Assembly: GCA_017522945.1 (NCBI GenBank)
Contig: JAFWXT010000019.1
Coordinates: 1 to 54,882 of the forward strand
Direction of reading: 5' to 3'
Origin: Clostridia bacterium
Lineage (GTDB): Bacteria; Bacillota; Clostridia; Christensenellales; Borkfalkiaceae
DNA length: 54,882 bases
The notes beneath the pieces are model-generated. The model was given only the letters and a program-made list of their open reading frames with translations. It was not told the DNA's origin and searched no databases. The position numbers and the translations under genes were made by a program. Positions within the stretch are counted from its first letter, which is position 1. Every line of letters begins with the position of its first letter. Shown piece after piece: positions 41,899 to 51,014 of this stretch.

Positions 41899-42096
41899 TT
41901 AATAGAAATTAAAAAGTGCTTTAATATTTTCAAAAAACTCTGCAATCATAGTTATAACCATAGTAAAAACTATAATAAGTCCGGCAATGGCAACTAACGT
42001 TGCAATATCTTCACGCTCCGATTTTTTTAATATTTGGCATATAACGGTAATTAAAATCCCAACAGCTGCTATTTTAAATAAAATTTCAACGTTCAT
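41899..42096 (-). CDS. spoIIIAC: Stage III sporulation protein AC
   Basis: A 65-residue protein of two membrane helices. Seen: ILFKIAAVGILITVICQILKKSEREDIATLVAIAGLIIVF, which matches the family closely. Length is standard. Confidence 0.94.
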   Translation of the reverse strand: MNVEILFKIAAVGILITVICQILKKSEREDIATLVAIAGLIIVFTMVITMIAEFFENIKALFNFY

Positions 42097-42097
42097 A

Positions 42098-42568
42098 TTA
42101 CACCACTATAATAAAAACTATTAGTCCTACGATGATACCAAGTTTTTTATATAAAATCCCGTATTTTTTATTATCAATATCACAACTTTCAATTTTTCTT
42201 TTAAATAATTCTTCGTAGCGAATAGCAATCTCACTTTGGGTAATAGCGTCGAATTTACCCATTTGGTTAAAAAACTCAACTATCTCGTATTTTTCTTCAT
42301 CATTTAAAAAATCTGGTAGATTTAAAGTATTTTTATTAAAAGAATTTGATAATTTTTGTTCTAAAATTTCATTAAAGGGTTGGAATTTATAATCTTTATT
42401 TAGTAATTTTTCTACGTAATCACGGCGAAATGATAAAATAGATTTGAAATCTTGATTAAAATTGAGCAAGGCAGTATAAAATTTATATCTATTTGAATAC
42501 TTTTTTGAATTAATTATACCTATAAGAGTGCAAATACAAAAAAAACATAAACCAGCCACAAATTTCAT
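42098..42568 (-). CDS. spoIIIAB: Stage III sporulation protein AB
   Basis: A 156-residue protein with a membrane helix at each end and a helical middle, resembling type II secretion protein GspF in fold. Seen: YKFYTALLNFNQDFKSILSFRRDYVEKLL and the C-terminal KLGIIVGLIVFIIVV. It is thought to couple the SpoIIIAA ATPase to the membrane complex. 8-base gap after spoIIIAA. Confidence 0.9.
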   Translation of the reverse strand: MKFVAGLCFFCICTLIGIINSKKYSNRYKFYTALLNFNQDFKSILSFRRDYVEKLLNKDYKFQPFNEILEQKLSNSFNKNTLNLPDFLNDEEKYEIVEFFNQMGKFDAITQSEIAIRYEELFKRKIESCDIDNKKYGILYKKLGIIVGLIVFIIVV

Positions 42569-42576
42569 AATTAAAA

Positions 42577-43428
42577 CTACTCAATAAATACTTCGTGGGT
42601 ACTAAATCCCTGCTGTTCTTTTTTAAGAAGTATAAATTTTTCAAAACAATGGTTTTCAAACAACTCTTTCATATAATCTTTTTTCATGACCTCTTTTAAA
42701 GATTTACCGTGTGCCGTACATATAATTTTAGTTCCGGAAAGTGAAGCAAAACAAGCGCCTTTTGCATCTTCAAAACTACTAATTTCATCGGCAATAATAA
42801 CTTCGGGGTTTAGAGTTTTTATGGCGTTATAAAAGCCAAAATTCTTCCTGCAATTACTTATTACGTCACAGGTATCACCTAAATTTACTCCCTCATAAAA
42901 AATTTCATTTTTCTCGTCAATTACTAAGATATTTAAATTTTTTTGATTTGAAATATTACGCGCTAAATCTCTTATTAAAGTAGTTTTTCCAATGCCTGGC
43001 GGCGAAATAATTAAAACGCTTTTAATTAAATAATCATCATTGATTATATTAAGTGCTTTAGTTGATATTCCGATAATTTGGTGCGGAAAACGAATGCAAA
43101 GGCTACTAAAATTTTTTATAGTTTGTACACCCTCGTTATTATAAACACATTCGCCACCTAATCCTATTCTTATGCCCTGTCCACAAGAAATATAACCATT
43201 TTTAATAGTTTCATTATGAACGTAAATTGAATTTTTACAAGCGCTTAAAATTATATTTTCTATAAAATCACCGCTTGCTATTATTTTTTGCCCATTATGG
43301 TAAACGTAATTTTTACTTTCAAGCAAAGTAGCGATTATAGGTTGATTTTTTCTTATTCTAAGCTCGCATAGTTTATTTGCATTTAGGGCTACATATTTAT
43401 TTAATGGATAAGGCAAAAATTCAAACAC
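42577..43428 (-). CDS. spoIIIAA: Stage III sporulation protein AA (ATPase)
   Basis: A 283-residue ATPase related to type II/IV secretion ATPases, thought to power the SpoIIIA channel. Seen: Walker A PPGIGKTTLIRDLA, VIDEKNEI, VIIADEISSFED and the ACFASLSGTKIICTAHG segment. The start is GTG 43428. No Shine-Dalgarno sequence precedes it and a sigma-E-like -10 box ends 5 bases upstream, so the mRNA may be leaderless. It is the first gene of the spoIIIA operon, whose eight genes are all present in order. Confidence 0.94.
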   Translation of the reverse strand: MFEFLPYPLNKYVALNANKLCELRIRKNQPIIATLLESKNYVYHNGQKIIASGDFIENIILSACKNSIYVHNETIKNGYISCGQGIRIGLGGECVYNNEGVQTIKNFSSLCIRFPHQIIGISTKALNIINDDYLIKSVLIISPPGIGKTTLIRDLARNISNQKNLNILVIDEKNEIFYEGVNLGDTCDVISNCRKNFGFYNAIKTLNPEVIIADEISSFEDAKGACFASLSGTKIICTAHGKSLKEVMKKDYMKELFENHCFEKFILLKKEQQGFSTHEVFIE

Positions 43429-43433
43429 GCTTA

Positions 43434-43461
43434 AATATATGTAAGTAGTTTAAAAATATGC
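43434..43461 (-). promoter_or_regulatory. Sigma-E-like promoter of the spoIIIA operon
   Basis: On the minus strand GCATATTT (43454-43461) and CATATATT (43434-43441) with 12 bases between. These resemble the sigma-E -35 (KMATATTT) and -10 (CATACAnT) elements, with spacing slightly short. SpoIIIA operons are sigma-E-controlled in Bacillus. Confidence 0.5.
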
Positions 43462-43462
43462 A

Positions 43463-43511
43463 TAAAAAAAACCATTACGTCAGCAAATCAAAATTTGCAA
43501 TGCGCAATGGT
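43463..43511 (-). terminator. Terminator of the mnmE-to-PrsW-like gene run
   Basis: On the minus strand ACCATT...AATGGT (43471-43511) encloses an inner stem GCAAAT-TTTG-ATTTGC and is followed by TTTTTTTT. It closes the long gene run before spoIIIAA. Confidence 0.85.
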
Positions 43512-43531
43512 AAATTTTAGTTAATTTAAAT

Positions 43532-44608
43532 TTATTTTTCCAATAGTCGATTTATAGTTTCTTGCATTTCGCGGTTAAGAGCCGTATTAACCAACCTAAT
43601 AGCAACGAGCAATGATGTTAAAAGAGAAATAATCTTTAACACTACGTCGAAATATTCAAATGACGTTGTAAACATACTTAGTATAAATAAAACGATTACG
43701 AGAACTAAAAGTAGATAAAGCGAGAACGGTTTATCGCGCTTTATTCTACTAATACCCGAATTGGTAGCAACACTGCCTATTGCAACAGACCAAGACGCTA
43801 TCGCTACAGGAAAATAAAAACATCTTGTGGGAACTATTTCGAAAAATGCTTTTATGCTTTGATTAGTAAAAGTTATATCGTCAACGATTGCAAGCCCGCT
43901 ATAATGGCTTGAATTTATATTACTTATAACTTCAACTGGTATAAATAGGGTTTCAACTACCGCGTGGAGTGACCAAGCAGTAGCAAATCCACTACCAACC
44001 GATACTGCTAATAAAATAGTGCTTGAAAAGGTTGTCAAGTTATACATTTTTGCCAAAATTGCCACGAAAATTACTTCGGCAATACCCCACAAAACAGGAA
44101 CGATAACAGTATCAATCGTTGTTGCGTAAATCATTTTGATTAAAACCTTGTTTACAAGTGAATCAATTGAAAGGTATATTAGCAATCCAAAAGAAAAGGA
44201 AACGAAAATTTGAAAAAAAGTAATATTTTTTTGGGGGCACAACTCATAACTTATTGTCACCATAAGTATTGGAATTGCAATAGAAGCAAAAATTATTATT
44301 ATAGGTAAAATTAGCTTTACGTCAGCAACTTGATAAAAGAAATATATCATAGTTGTTAATACTACAAGTAAAATGCAAAATTTTAAAGTTTTTACCGGGC
44401 GAATTAACGCATAAAGGTCATCATCACCCTTATTTATTGAAAGAGCTGCTATAAGTGCGCCAAAAACTGTTACTTTAACGGGTTTTTTGTCAATTTTTTC
44501 AATCGGTACGTCAACGATTGAAGAAGTTACCAAATACTCGTTTTTTTCAAGATTTTCAACCTTTAAAAGATCTTCATTTGATTGATTGTTTAAATTATTT
44601 GCGTTCAT
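43532..44608 (-). CDS. PrsW-like multi-pass membrane protein, catalytic residues degenerate
   Basis: A 358-residue membrane protein with a 45-residue soluble N-terminus and about eight helices. The central part resembles PrsW/CPBP-like intramembrane proteases: PVLWGIAEVIFVAILAK (171-187) in place of the PxxEExxK motif, VGSGFATAWS (204-213) for the GFA-x-x-E motif, and RCFYFPVAIASWSVAIG (262-278) for the segment that normally carries a catalytic histidine before a tryptophan. One glutamate of the pair (178) remains but the second and the histidine appear lost. The gene overlaps the sensor kinase by 14 bases, so it is co-expressed with a two-component system. Possible accessory sensor. Family call is tentative. 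Confidence 0.55.
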   Translation of the reverse strand: MNANNLNNQSNEDLLKVENLEKNEYLVTSSIVDVPIEKIDKKPVKVTVFGALIAALSINKGDDDLYALIRPVKTLKFCILLVVLTTMIYFFYQVADVKLILPIIIIFASIAIPILMVTISYELCPQKNITFFQIFVSFSFGLLIYLSIDSLVNKVLIKMIYATTIDTVIVPVLWGIAEVIFVAILAKMYNLTTFSSTILLAVSVGSGFATAWSLHAVVETLFIPVEVISNINSSHYSGLAIVDDITFTNQSIKAFFEIVPTRCFYFPVAIASWSVAIGSVATNSGISRIKRDKPFSLYLLLVLVIVLFILSMFTTSFEYFDVVLKIISLLTSLLVAIRLVNTALNREMQETINRLLEK

Positions 44609-46079
44609 CGTTCATACCTACAAATTCTACGAAGAAATTACTTCCTACGCCCTTTTTAGAAATTACGCCAAACTTTAACTGGTGATTTTGCAAAATTGTT
44701 TTAACAATAGAAAGACCTAAACCCATACCCTTAATAGGACGTTGATGGGTTTCCGAAAAACGGTAATATTTTTCCCATATACCATTGATTTGTTCGGGTG
44801 AAATACCTTTTCCACTATCAATAATTTCAAGTAATAACTTGTCATCTTTTTTATGAAGATGAACTTTAATAGTTTTGTCTTCGCCGGTATAATTTAATGA
44901 ATTACCTATCAAATTGTAAACTACCTGTTCAATTTTAGACTCATCACATTTAGTAAATAAATCTGCATCAATATCGCTATCGATATGGAAGCCCTTATCT
45001 GCCATAAAGTTTTCAAAACGGTAGATAACACGCTCAACAAGTTCAGATAAATTTACCGTTGTAAGCTCAATTACGTCACTATTATTTTGTAATTTTGAAA
45101 GATTTAAAATATCGTTAACAAGCATAGCAAGTCTATCTGCTTCTTCAATAATAACGCCAGTATGCATATCACGCTTTTGCTTATTTTCACCTGAAATATC
45201 ACGTATCATTTCAGCATAAGCCTTAATCATAGTTAGTGGTGTTTTTAAATCATGTGAAACGTTTGCTAATAGATCTCGCTGTAAAGAGCCTGTTTTTGAA
45301 ATACCCTCTTTAGCGTAGTTAAGCGCTTCGGCAAGTTCGTTTAATTCGTCGTAACTATTTCCACGGAATACTACGTTAGAGTCACCTTCAGCCCAGCGCT
45401 TTGCCGTGTTTGACATTCTTTGTATGGGTTCTGAAAGCTTTGTAGATATAGTCCACGCTAAAATGAACGATATTAAAAGAACTATAGCCGTAACGATAAT
45501 TAGTTGATATTGAATAACGGTAATTGATTCGTTTAAGGAGTCGTTTGAGGCAATCATAATTAAATACGACTCTCCAAGGTTATTGCTAATCGCAGATGCA
45601 TAAACGCAAAATTGCGTGCTATTATCGTTGCCCGTAAAATAATCACAAATATACCCACCATCATTTTCAACACCCATTGAAAGCATTTTTATAGCATTTT
45701 CAAATATTGTTGAATTTTGAACGCCCGACGGACCATTAGTGGTAGGTTTGTCATTGCCTGGAAAAAAATTTGAATATGGCGATTCAACTATTAGATTACC
45801 ATTTTCATAATACGCTAAATAAGAATATATTCCAGATTCCGAAGCATTGATATAACTATTTATCCAATCGTCGATATTCTCGTTAGTTACAACGTTAACG
45901 TTCATTTGCTCACTAATTTCGTTTCCGCACTCAACTAATTTATTATATCTTAATTTTTGATAAAAACTGTCAAGAAAAATTATTTGAAGTACCCATAAAA
46001 CCATAATAATAACGGCAGTATAAATTATAAAATACATCCAAATATTATATTTTAATTGACGAAGATTTCCAACTTTCAT
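44595..46079 (-). CDS. Two-component sensor histidine kinase
   Basis: A 494-residue membrane kinase. Seen: membrane helices at about 13-35 and 190-212 enclosing an extracytoplasmic sensor region of about 150 residues, a HAMP linker (about 213-265), the phospho-acceptor SHDLKTPL with His276, the N-box NLIGNSLNYTGE, DSGKGIS and GMGLGLSIVKTIL. It autophosphorylates and passes the phosphate to the response regulator encoded 39 bases upstream. The signal is unknown. The downstream PrsW-like membrane protein may assist sensing (inference). Confidence 0.93.
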   Translation of the reverse strand: MKVGNLRQLKYNIWMYFIIYTAVIIMVLWVLQIIFLDSFYQKLRYNKLVECGNEISEQMNVNVVTNENIDDWINSYINASESGIYSYLAYYENGNLIVESPYSNFFPGNDKPTTNGPSGVQNSTIFENAIKMLSMGVENDGGYICDYFTGNDNSTQFCVYASAISNNLGESYLIMIASNDSLNESITVIQYQLIIVTAIVLLISFILAWTISTKLSEPIQRMSNTAKRWAEGDSNVVFRGNSYDELNELAEALNYAKEGISKTGSLQRDLLANVSHDLKTPLTMIKAYAEMIRDISGENKQKRDMHTGVIIEEADRLAMLVNDILNLSKLQNNSDVIELTTVNLSELVERVIYRFENFMADKGFHIDSDIDADLFTKCDESKIEQVVYNLIGNSLNYTGEDKTIKVHLHKKDDKLLLEIIDSGKGISPEQINGIWEKYYRFSETHQRPIKGMGLGLSIVKTILQNHQLKFGVISKKGVGSNFFVEFVGMNDERK

Positions 46080-46118
46080 TTAATCAACCTATATGTAATC
46101 AATTTATAAAATAATAAA

Positions 46119-46793
46119 TTAAGCGTCAAATTTATAACCTAATCCGCGTAAAGTTACAATAAATTTACGGTATTCTTTCAAGTTACTGCGCAACATTTTT
46201 ACGTGAGTATCAACCGTTCTATCATCGCCAAAAAAATCAAATCCCCAAACGTCTTGTAAAAGTTTTTCGCGAGATAAAGCAACGCCTTTATTTTTTACCA
46301 TATAGAATAGAAGTTCATATTCCTTTGGTGTTAAATCAACTTTTTGACCATCAACGTAAACGTTTCTACCAACGCTATCAACTTGAAGACCTTCAAAAAC
46401 CTTAATACCATCGTTGCCTTGATTTAAAACAGCAGTTCTTCTTTTTAAAACGGCTGAAACACGAGCCATAACTTCTTTAGGAGAAAATGGTTTAACAACG
46501 TAATCGTCAATTCCTAATTCAAAGCCAAATAGTTTATCGTATTCTTCACCGCGAGCAGAAAGCATTATAACGGGAATATCATTTTTCTTCTTTATTTCTT
46601 TTACAGCTGAAAATCCATCGAGTTTTGGCATCATAACGTCCATAATGATTAAATCATACTTATTTTCGTTACATTTTTGTACTGCTTCCATGCCGTTAGA
46701 TGCTGAATCAACCAAATAATGCTCAAATTCAGCATATTCGCGTAATACCTCGATTATCTTTTCTTCGTCGTCAACTAATAGTAGTTTTTGCAT
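46119..46793 (-). CDS. OmpR/PhoB-family response regulator
   Basis: A 224-residue regulator with a receiver domain (1-118) and a winged-helix DNA-binding domain (125-222). Seen: acidic pocket DDE at 8-10, phospho-acceptor Asp52 in IIMDVMMPKLDG, KPF loop lysine, and the DNA-binding ending DDRTVDTHVKMLRSNLKEYRKFIVTLRGLGYKF. It partners with the downstream histidine kinase. An AGGAG ribosome-binding site precedes the ATG. The upstream gene pepE ends 24 bases before, so it may be read from the mnmE run. Confidence 0.94.
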   Translation of the reverse strand: MQKLLLVDDEEKIIEVLREYAEFEHYLVDSASNGMEAVQKCNENKYDLIIMDVMMPKLDGFSAVKEIKKKNDIPVIMLSARGEEYDKLFGFELGIDDYVVKPFSPKEVMARVSAVLKRRTAVLNQGNDGIKVFEGLQVDSVGRNVYVDGQKVDLTPKEYELLFYMVKNKGVALSREKLLQDVWGFDFFGDDRTVDTHVKMLRSNLKEYRKFIVTLRGLGYKFDA

Positions 46794-46817
46794 ATGATTT
46801 TCTCCTTATAACAAAAT

Positions 46818-47519
46818 TTATAGTAAAATTTTTTTTATATTTTCATCGTTTTTCAAAAATTTATAGGCTTTTCCGCCAGCACTAATAGTTTTACTAAATT
46901 CACCGTTAACAAATTCAATAGCGCAATCATTTTCAATTCCCCAACCAAGTTTTAGGTCACTATTAGCAAATTCATTGCAAAAATCTTGCTCTCTTTCGTT
47001 AAAATGTGGACAGCAAATACCTTTAATATGCTTTAATCCGTGATGTATTGAATAACTAAAGTCATTTTCGCCGTTAAAATACTGTGAATCGGTATACATT
47101 TTTTCAAACCAGCATATTGCGCCAGCCGATAAGCCAGCAATAATTACACCACGATTGTAAGCTTCGATTACTTGATTCAATAGCTCTTTTTTTTGCCAAA
47201 ATTCAAGCATAAATAAAGTATCTCCACCACCTATATAGATTAGATCGGCTTTTTCAAACTTACTTTTAATCTTTTCATCATTCATTTCACCGTAAACTGA
47301 TAAAACACAATCGGCTTTTATATCATAATCGGAAGTGTAAGTTTTTCTAAAAGTGTTAAAATAAGGCATACTGTCGTGGCTTGCAGTTCCTATGAATAAG
47401 CCAACTGCTCTGCGCTCGCCTGCTCGTTTTTTTGCAAGAGATGCTATATACGCGTCGATTTTCGCGGTAGTTTTTTCTTTTAACGAGCCACCGCCTATTG
47501 CAACAATAATTTTATCCAT
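46818..47519 (-). CDS. Peptidase S51 (PepE/dipeptidase E-like)
   Basis: A 233-residue cytoplasmic serine peptidase family protein. Seen: the catalytic Ser131 in GLSAGAICWF, YIGGGDTLFMLEFWQ at 95-109, and the later CPHFNERE with a conserved histidine. Dipeptidase E of enteric bacteria cleaves Asp-X dipeptides. This branch, like those in other Clostridia, may have another specificity. It overlaps cca by 8 bases. An antisense frame at its start is a shadow. Confidence 0.88.
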   Translation of the reverse strand: MDKIIVAIGGGSLKEKTTAKIDAYIASLAKKRAGERRAVGLFIGTASHDSMPYFNTFRKTYTSDYDIKADCVLSVYGEMNDEKIKSKFEKADLIYIGGGDTLFMLEFWQKKELLNQVIEAYNRGVIIAGLSAGAICWFEKMYTDSQYFNGENDFSYSIHHGLKHIKGICCPHFNEREQDFCNEFANSDLKLGWGIENDCAIEFVNGEFSKTISAGGKAYKFLKNDENIKKILL

Positions 47520-48720
47520 AATTCTTTAAGTACTCAATGATAACTGATTTTTCGTTCAAAAGTTTTTCTTCAATAATTAAATTTAACACTTTTTCAAGTT
47601 TATCTTTAATTTCTACGCCATAAAATCCTAATTCGATTAGGTCGTTTCCATTAACTTTAAGTTGAGAAAGCATACAACACTCATTATTTAAAATTATTTC
47701 GTCATAAAGCTTTAAAAGCTCAATTTTATCAACAGAATTACCTAAAATTATTTGTTTAGCCGCATAAACTTCAATAAAATCAACCGTGTTTATTTTAAAA
47801 TTTCGTATTAACTTTTTAATTTCAATTTTGTCGTAATTGCAATCAATAGATAGTGTTGAAAGAATTTGTAAAATAACTCTCTTTGTTTTTCCATCAAATT
47901 TTAAAGCGTTTAAAACGCCTAACGCGTCATCTTTACAAGGTAACAGCATAATTGAAAATCTTGCTATAAAACTCTTAGAACAATTGCTAATTGCTTTAAA
48001 ATATGGTAATAAATCAAAGTTTTTGCTTTCACATTTATTAAGTTGTGGAATAACCGTAAATAAAACTTCCTTAAAATCACTTAAAACCGAATAGACGTTA
48101 TCACCCAAAATAATAACTTCAAGCTCGCTTAAAATACGCTCACTTGCAATTTTAGTTAAATATTTCGAGCAGTTTATCATTTCATTTTTAGTATTTTGTT
48201 CAGGCGATAAATTATACGTTGAACAAAATCGCATACCGCGGAGGATGCGCAAGGCATCTTCCTTGAAGCGAACCTTAGGCTCGTTTACTGAGCGCAAAAT
48301 AGAATTTTGCAAATCGTAAATTCCGTTAAAATCGTCGATAATTCCTGTGTTTTTATTGTATGCAATAGCATTGATTGTAAAATCACGGCGCGATAAATCT
48401 TCATGTATATCGTCGCAAAACACTAGGCTTGTGGGATGACGATAATCGGTATATTTTTCTTTCGTTCTAAAGGTTGTAATTTCATAAACGTTGCCCTCAA
48501 CAACAACACTAACCGTTCCGTGCTTGATACCGCTTGTGAAATACGAACAGTCCTTAAAGATTTCGCAAACGTAGTTCGGGCGAGCGTTGGTTGTAATGTC
48601 ATAATCGTTTACTGTAATCCCAAGTAAATAATTTCTAACACATCCACCAACGTAAAAGGCTTGAAACCCTGCTTTTTCTAATCGGTCGATTATAAAATCA
48701 GCACCGCTATTTTTAATCAT
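47512..48720 (-). CDS. cca: CCA tRNA nucleotidyltransferase
   Basis: A 402-residue class II polymerase-beta-like enzyme that builds or repairs the 3' CCA of tRNA. Seen: GGCVRNYLLG and DYDITT (metal-binding DxD), RRDFTINAIAYN and ALRILRGMRF. The C-terminal half is a less conserved tRNA-binding region. It could be a CC- or A-adding variant, but only one such gene is here. Overlaps lysR by 8 bases and pepE by 8 bases. Confidence 0.93.
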   Translation of the reverse strand: MIKNSGADFIIDRLEKAGFQAFYVGGCVRNYLLGITVNDYDITTNARPNYVCEIFKDCSYFTSGIKHGTVSVVVEGNVYEITTFRTKEKYTDYRHPTSLVFCDDIHEDLSRRDFTINAIAYNKNTGIIDDFNGIYDLQNSILRSVNEPKVRFKEDALRILRGMRFCSTYNLSPEQNTKNEMINCSKYLTKIASERILSELEVIILGDNVYSVLSDFKEVLFTVIPQLNKCESKNFDLLPYFKAISNCSKSFIARFSIMLLPCKDDALGVLNALKFDGKTKRVILQILSTLSIDCNYDKIEIKKLIRNFKINTVDFIEVYAAKQIILGNSVDKIELLKLYDEIILNNECCMLSQLKVNGNDLIELGFYGVEIKDKLEKVLNLIIEEKLLNEKSVIIEYLKNYG

Positions 48721-49615
48721 TGTTTTCGTATTTATTAAGTAGTTTTAAAAATTCTGCAACGGCTTGAGAATAATTTCTATCTTTATTCACAATAACACCC
48801 GTAACACGAACTGGGAATGACGGCGTAACATTTAACTGAAACAACTCACCTGTTTTAAGTTCTTCGGCAACATAATCCTTAGGAACACAGGCAATACCTA
48901 AACCTTCTTTTGCAAGAGCAATCATTAAGCTAACGCTTGAAACTTCAATTTCAGGAACTAATTTAACAGAAAGGTCGGATAAAAATTTATCAATTTCTTG
49001 CCTTGTGGTAGTAGTGGTATTAAGCATAATAATTGGATAATTTGAAAGATTATCAAGTTCAATATGCTTTTCGTTTAAGTGAGCAAATTTTTTAGGTGAA
49101 GCTACGAAAATATCTGCAATTATACCAGTTTGACCAGTAAAAACTACACCTTTATCTTCAATAGGCAAATTAACAAAGCCTATATCCGCTTGATTTTCTT
49201 TAATCAACTCTATTGATTGGCGTGTTGTAGAATTTCTAAAAGCAAAGCTCACGCTTGGATACATTTCGTGATATTCTGAAATGTATTTCATCAATTTATA
49301 AGTAGTTAAGGTATCGGCAGCGCTTATTCTAACGCTACCACTCGTATGGGTATTTATTTCGTTAAATTCGTTTTCAGCAACTGTAAGTTTTTCAATAATT
49401 TCCGAAACGATTTCAAACATTTTTTTGCCCGCAGGGTCTGTAAGTTGCATCCCGCGTGACTGGCGATTAAATAATTTACCGCCAAGTTGTGATTCAAGCT
49501 GTTTAATAGCTTGAGAAACTGCGGGTTGCGATATAAAAAGTTGATCTGCAGCTTTCGTTAAACTTCCGCATTTTGCAACTGTATAAAAAACTCTGTATAA
49601 TTCTAAATTTACCAT
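48713..49615 (-). CDS. LysR-family transcriptional regulator
   Basis: A 300-residue regulator. Seen: N-terminal winged helix LYRVFYTVAKCGSLTKAADQLFISQPAVSQAIKQLE and a C-terminal periplasmic-binding-protein-like effector domain. The effector is unknown. LysR genes often sit beside the genes they control, but here it lies inside a housekeeping run between mnmE (6-base gap) and cca (8-base overlap), so its targets are probably elsewhere. Confidence 0.93.
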   Translation of the reverse strand: MVNLELYRVFYTVAKCGSLTKAADQLFISQPAVSQAIKQLESQLGGKLFNRQSRGMQLTDPAGKKMFEIVSEIIEKLTVAENEFNEINTHTSGSVRISAADTLTTYKLMKYISEYHEMYPSVSFAFRNSTTRQSIELIKENQADIGFVNLPIEDKGVVFTGQTGIIADIFVASPKKFAHLNEKHIELDNLSNYPIIMLNTTTTTRQEIDKFLSDLSVKLVPEIEVSSVSLMIALAKEGLGIACVPKDYVAEELKTGELFQLNVTPSFPVRVTGVIVNKDRNYSQAVAEFLKLLNKYENND

Positions 49616-49621
49616 AAACTC

Positions 49622-50956
49622 CTATTTTCCAACACAAAAACGTGCAAAAATTTCATTAACGATTTCTTCGCTAGCCGTAGTGCCAGTTATTTCTCCTAAT
49701 TTTTGCCAACATTCTTTAATATCGACTGTTACTAAATCTAATGGCATAAAGTCGATATTCATAATGGCAGTATCTAAATTTTTAAATGCATCTAAAAGCG
49801 CTCGATGGTGACGGTGTTGAGTTATGTATTCGCCATCGGTATTAACGTTTTTAGCACCTAAACTAAACAATAAATCGAGTAATTTATCAATATTTTTGCC
49901 TGTTTTGCAGGATATGCTAACACAATTTTTATCAAAAACTTCGATATTATTTAGGTCGTTTTTATTATAAACAGTTATAAGATTTTTATCTTTTACCTTA
50001 GCATATAACTCTTTATCTTGATCGTCAAAATTGCAGTTATCGGTTACAAATAAAATTAAATCTGCCCTTTCGATTAAATTATTCGAGCGCTGAATGCCTA
50101 TTTGTTCAACAAGGTCTTCAGTTTCACGAATACCAGCGGTATCAAATAAATTAAATTTTATTCCTTTTATAAATAAACTTGCTTCAACCACGTCGCGGGT
50201 TGTACCGGCAACCGAAGTTACGATAGCCTTATCTTCACCAACAAGGGCGTTCAATAAAGAACTTTTACCAGTATTTGTCTTACCTACTAAAGCAACGCTA
50301 ACACCATTTTTAATAATTTTACCCGAATTATACGAATCAATCAAATTTTTAAGTTCGGGTTTGATTTTTAGTAATTTTTGCTTAATTTCCTTACCATTTT
50401 CATCAATTAACCCTTCTTCGGGGTAATCAATATTAGCATCTATTTGAGCTAAAATATCAGTAAGAGCATTTTGTATAGCAATTATTTTATTTTTAAGCCC
50501 CTCTTTAAACAAATAAAAGCCAGATTTAATCTGCGTAACGCTTTCGCTATTTATCATATCAATTAAGCCTTCACAAGAAGATAATGATAATTTACCATTC
50601 ATAAATGCACGTTTTGTAAATTCACCATTTGTTGCAAGGCGAGCGCCTAACTTGAAAGTTTTATTTAAAATACCGCGAGTTATGGCAATTCCGCCGTGAC
50701 AATGAAGTTCAACAACGTCCTCGCCTGTAAAACTTTTTGGAGCTTTAAAGTAAACGCACATACCGTTATCAGTAAAATCTTCGCCTAAAATTTCGCCAAC
50801 GTAAAGTTTATACGGTTCAAAATCAAGAACGTTAATTTTTGATAATGGCTTAAACATTTTTGATGCAATTTGAAGTGCGTTATCTCCACTCAATCTAACA
50901 ATTGCCACCCCACCAGTACCAGGGGCAGTTGCAACTGCACTTATGCAATCATTCAT
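49622..50956 (-). CDS. mnmE: tRNA uridine-5-carboxymethylaminomethyl GTPase MnmE
   Basis: A 444-residue potassium-dependent GTPase that, with MnmG, modifies the wobble uridine of several tRNAs. Seen: N-terminal folate-binding domain starting ISAVATAPGTGGVAIVRLSG, helical domain, GTPase motifs GKTNTGKSSLLN, DTAGIRETED and YNKNDL, and the invariant C-terminal FCVGK with the catalytic-site cysteine. mnmG is not in the window. In many Firmicutes mnmE is near oriC with rnpA; here it leads a different run. Confidence 0.95.
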   Translation of the reverse strand: MNDCISAVATAPGTGGVAIVRLSGDNALQIASKMFKPLSKINVLDFEPYKLYVGEILGEDFTDNGMCVYFKAPKSFTGEDVVELHCHGGIAITRGILNKTFKLGARLATNGEFTKRAFMNGKLSLSSCEGLIDMINSESVTQIKSGFYLFKEGLKNKIIAIQNALTDILAQIDANIDYPEEGLIDENGKEIKQKLLKIKPELKNLIDSYNSGKIIKNGVSVALVGKTNTGKSSLLNALVGEDKAIVTSVAGTTRDVVEASLFIKGIKFNLFDTAGIRETEDLVEQIGIQRSNNLIERADLILFVTDNCNFDDQDKELYAKVKDKNLITVYNKNDLNNIEVFDKNCVSISCKTGKNIDKLLDLLFSLGAKNVNTDGEYITQHRHHRALLDAFKNLDTAIMNIDFMPLDLVTVDIKECWQKLGEITGTTASEEIVNEIFARFCVGK

Positions 50957-50983
50957 AATTCACCTAAAAAATTTAATAGCAAA

Positions 50984-51006
50984 GTTTCAACTAACAGGGT
51001 TGAAAC
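50984..51006 (-). terminator. Probable terminator after the proS gene run
   Basis: On the minus strand GTTTCAAC, 7-base loop, GTTGAAAC, followed by TTTGCTATTAAATTTTTT. Perfect 8-bp stem but interrupted T run, so termination may be partial. Confidence 0.55.
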
Positions 51007-51014
51007 CTAACCTT

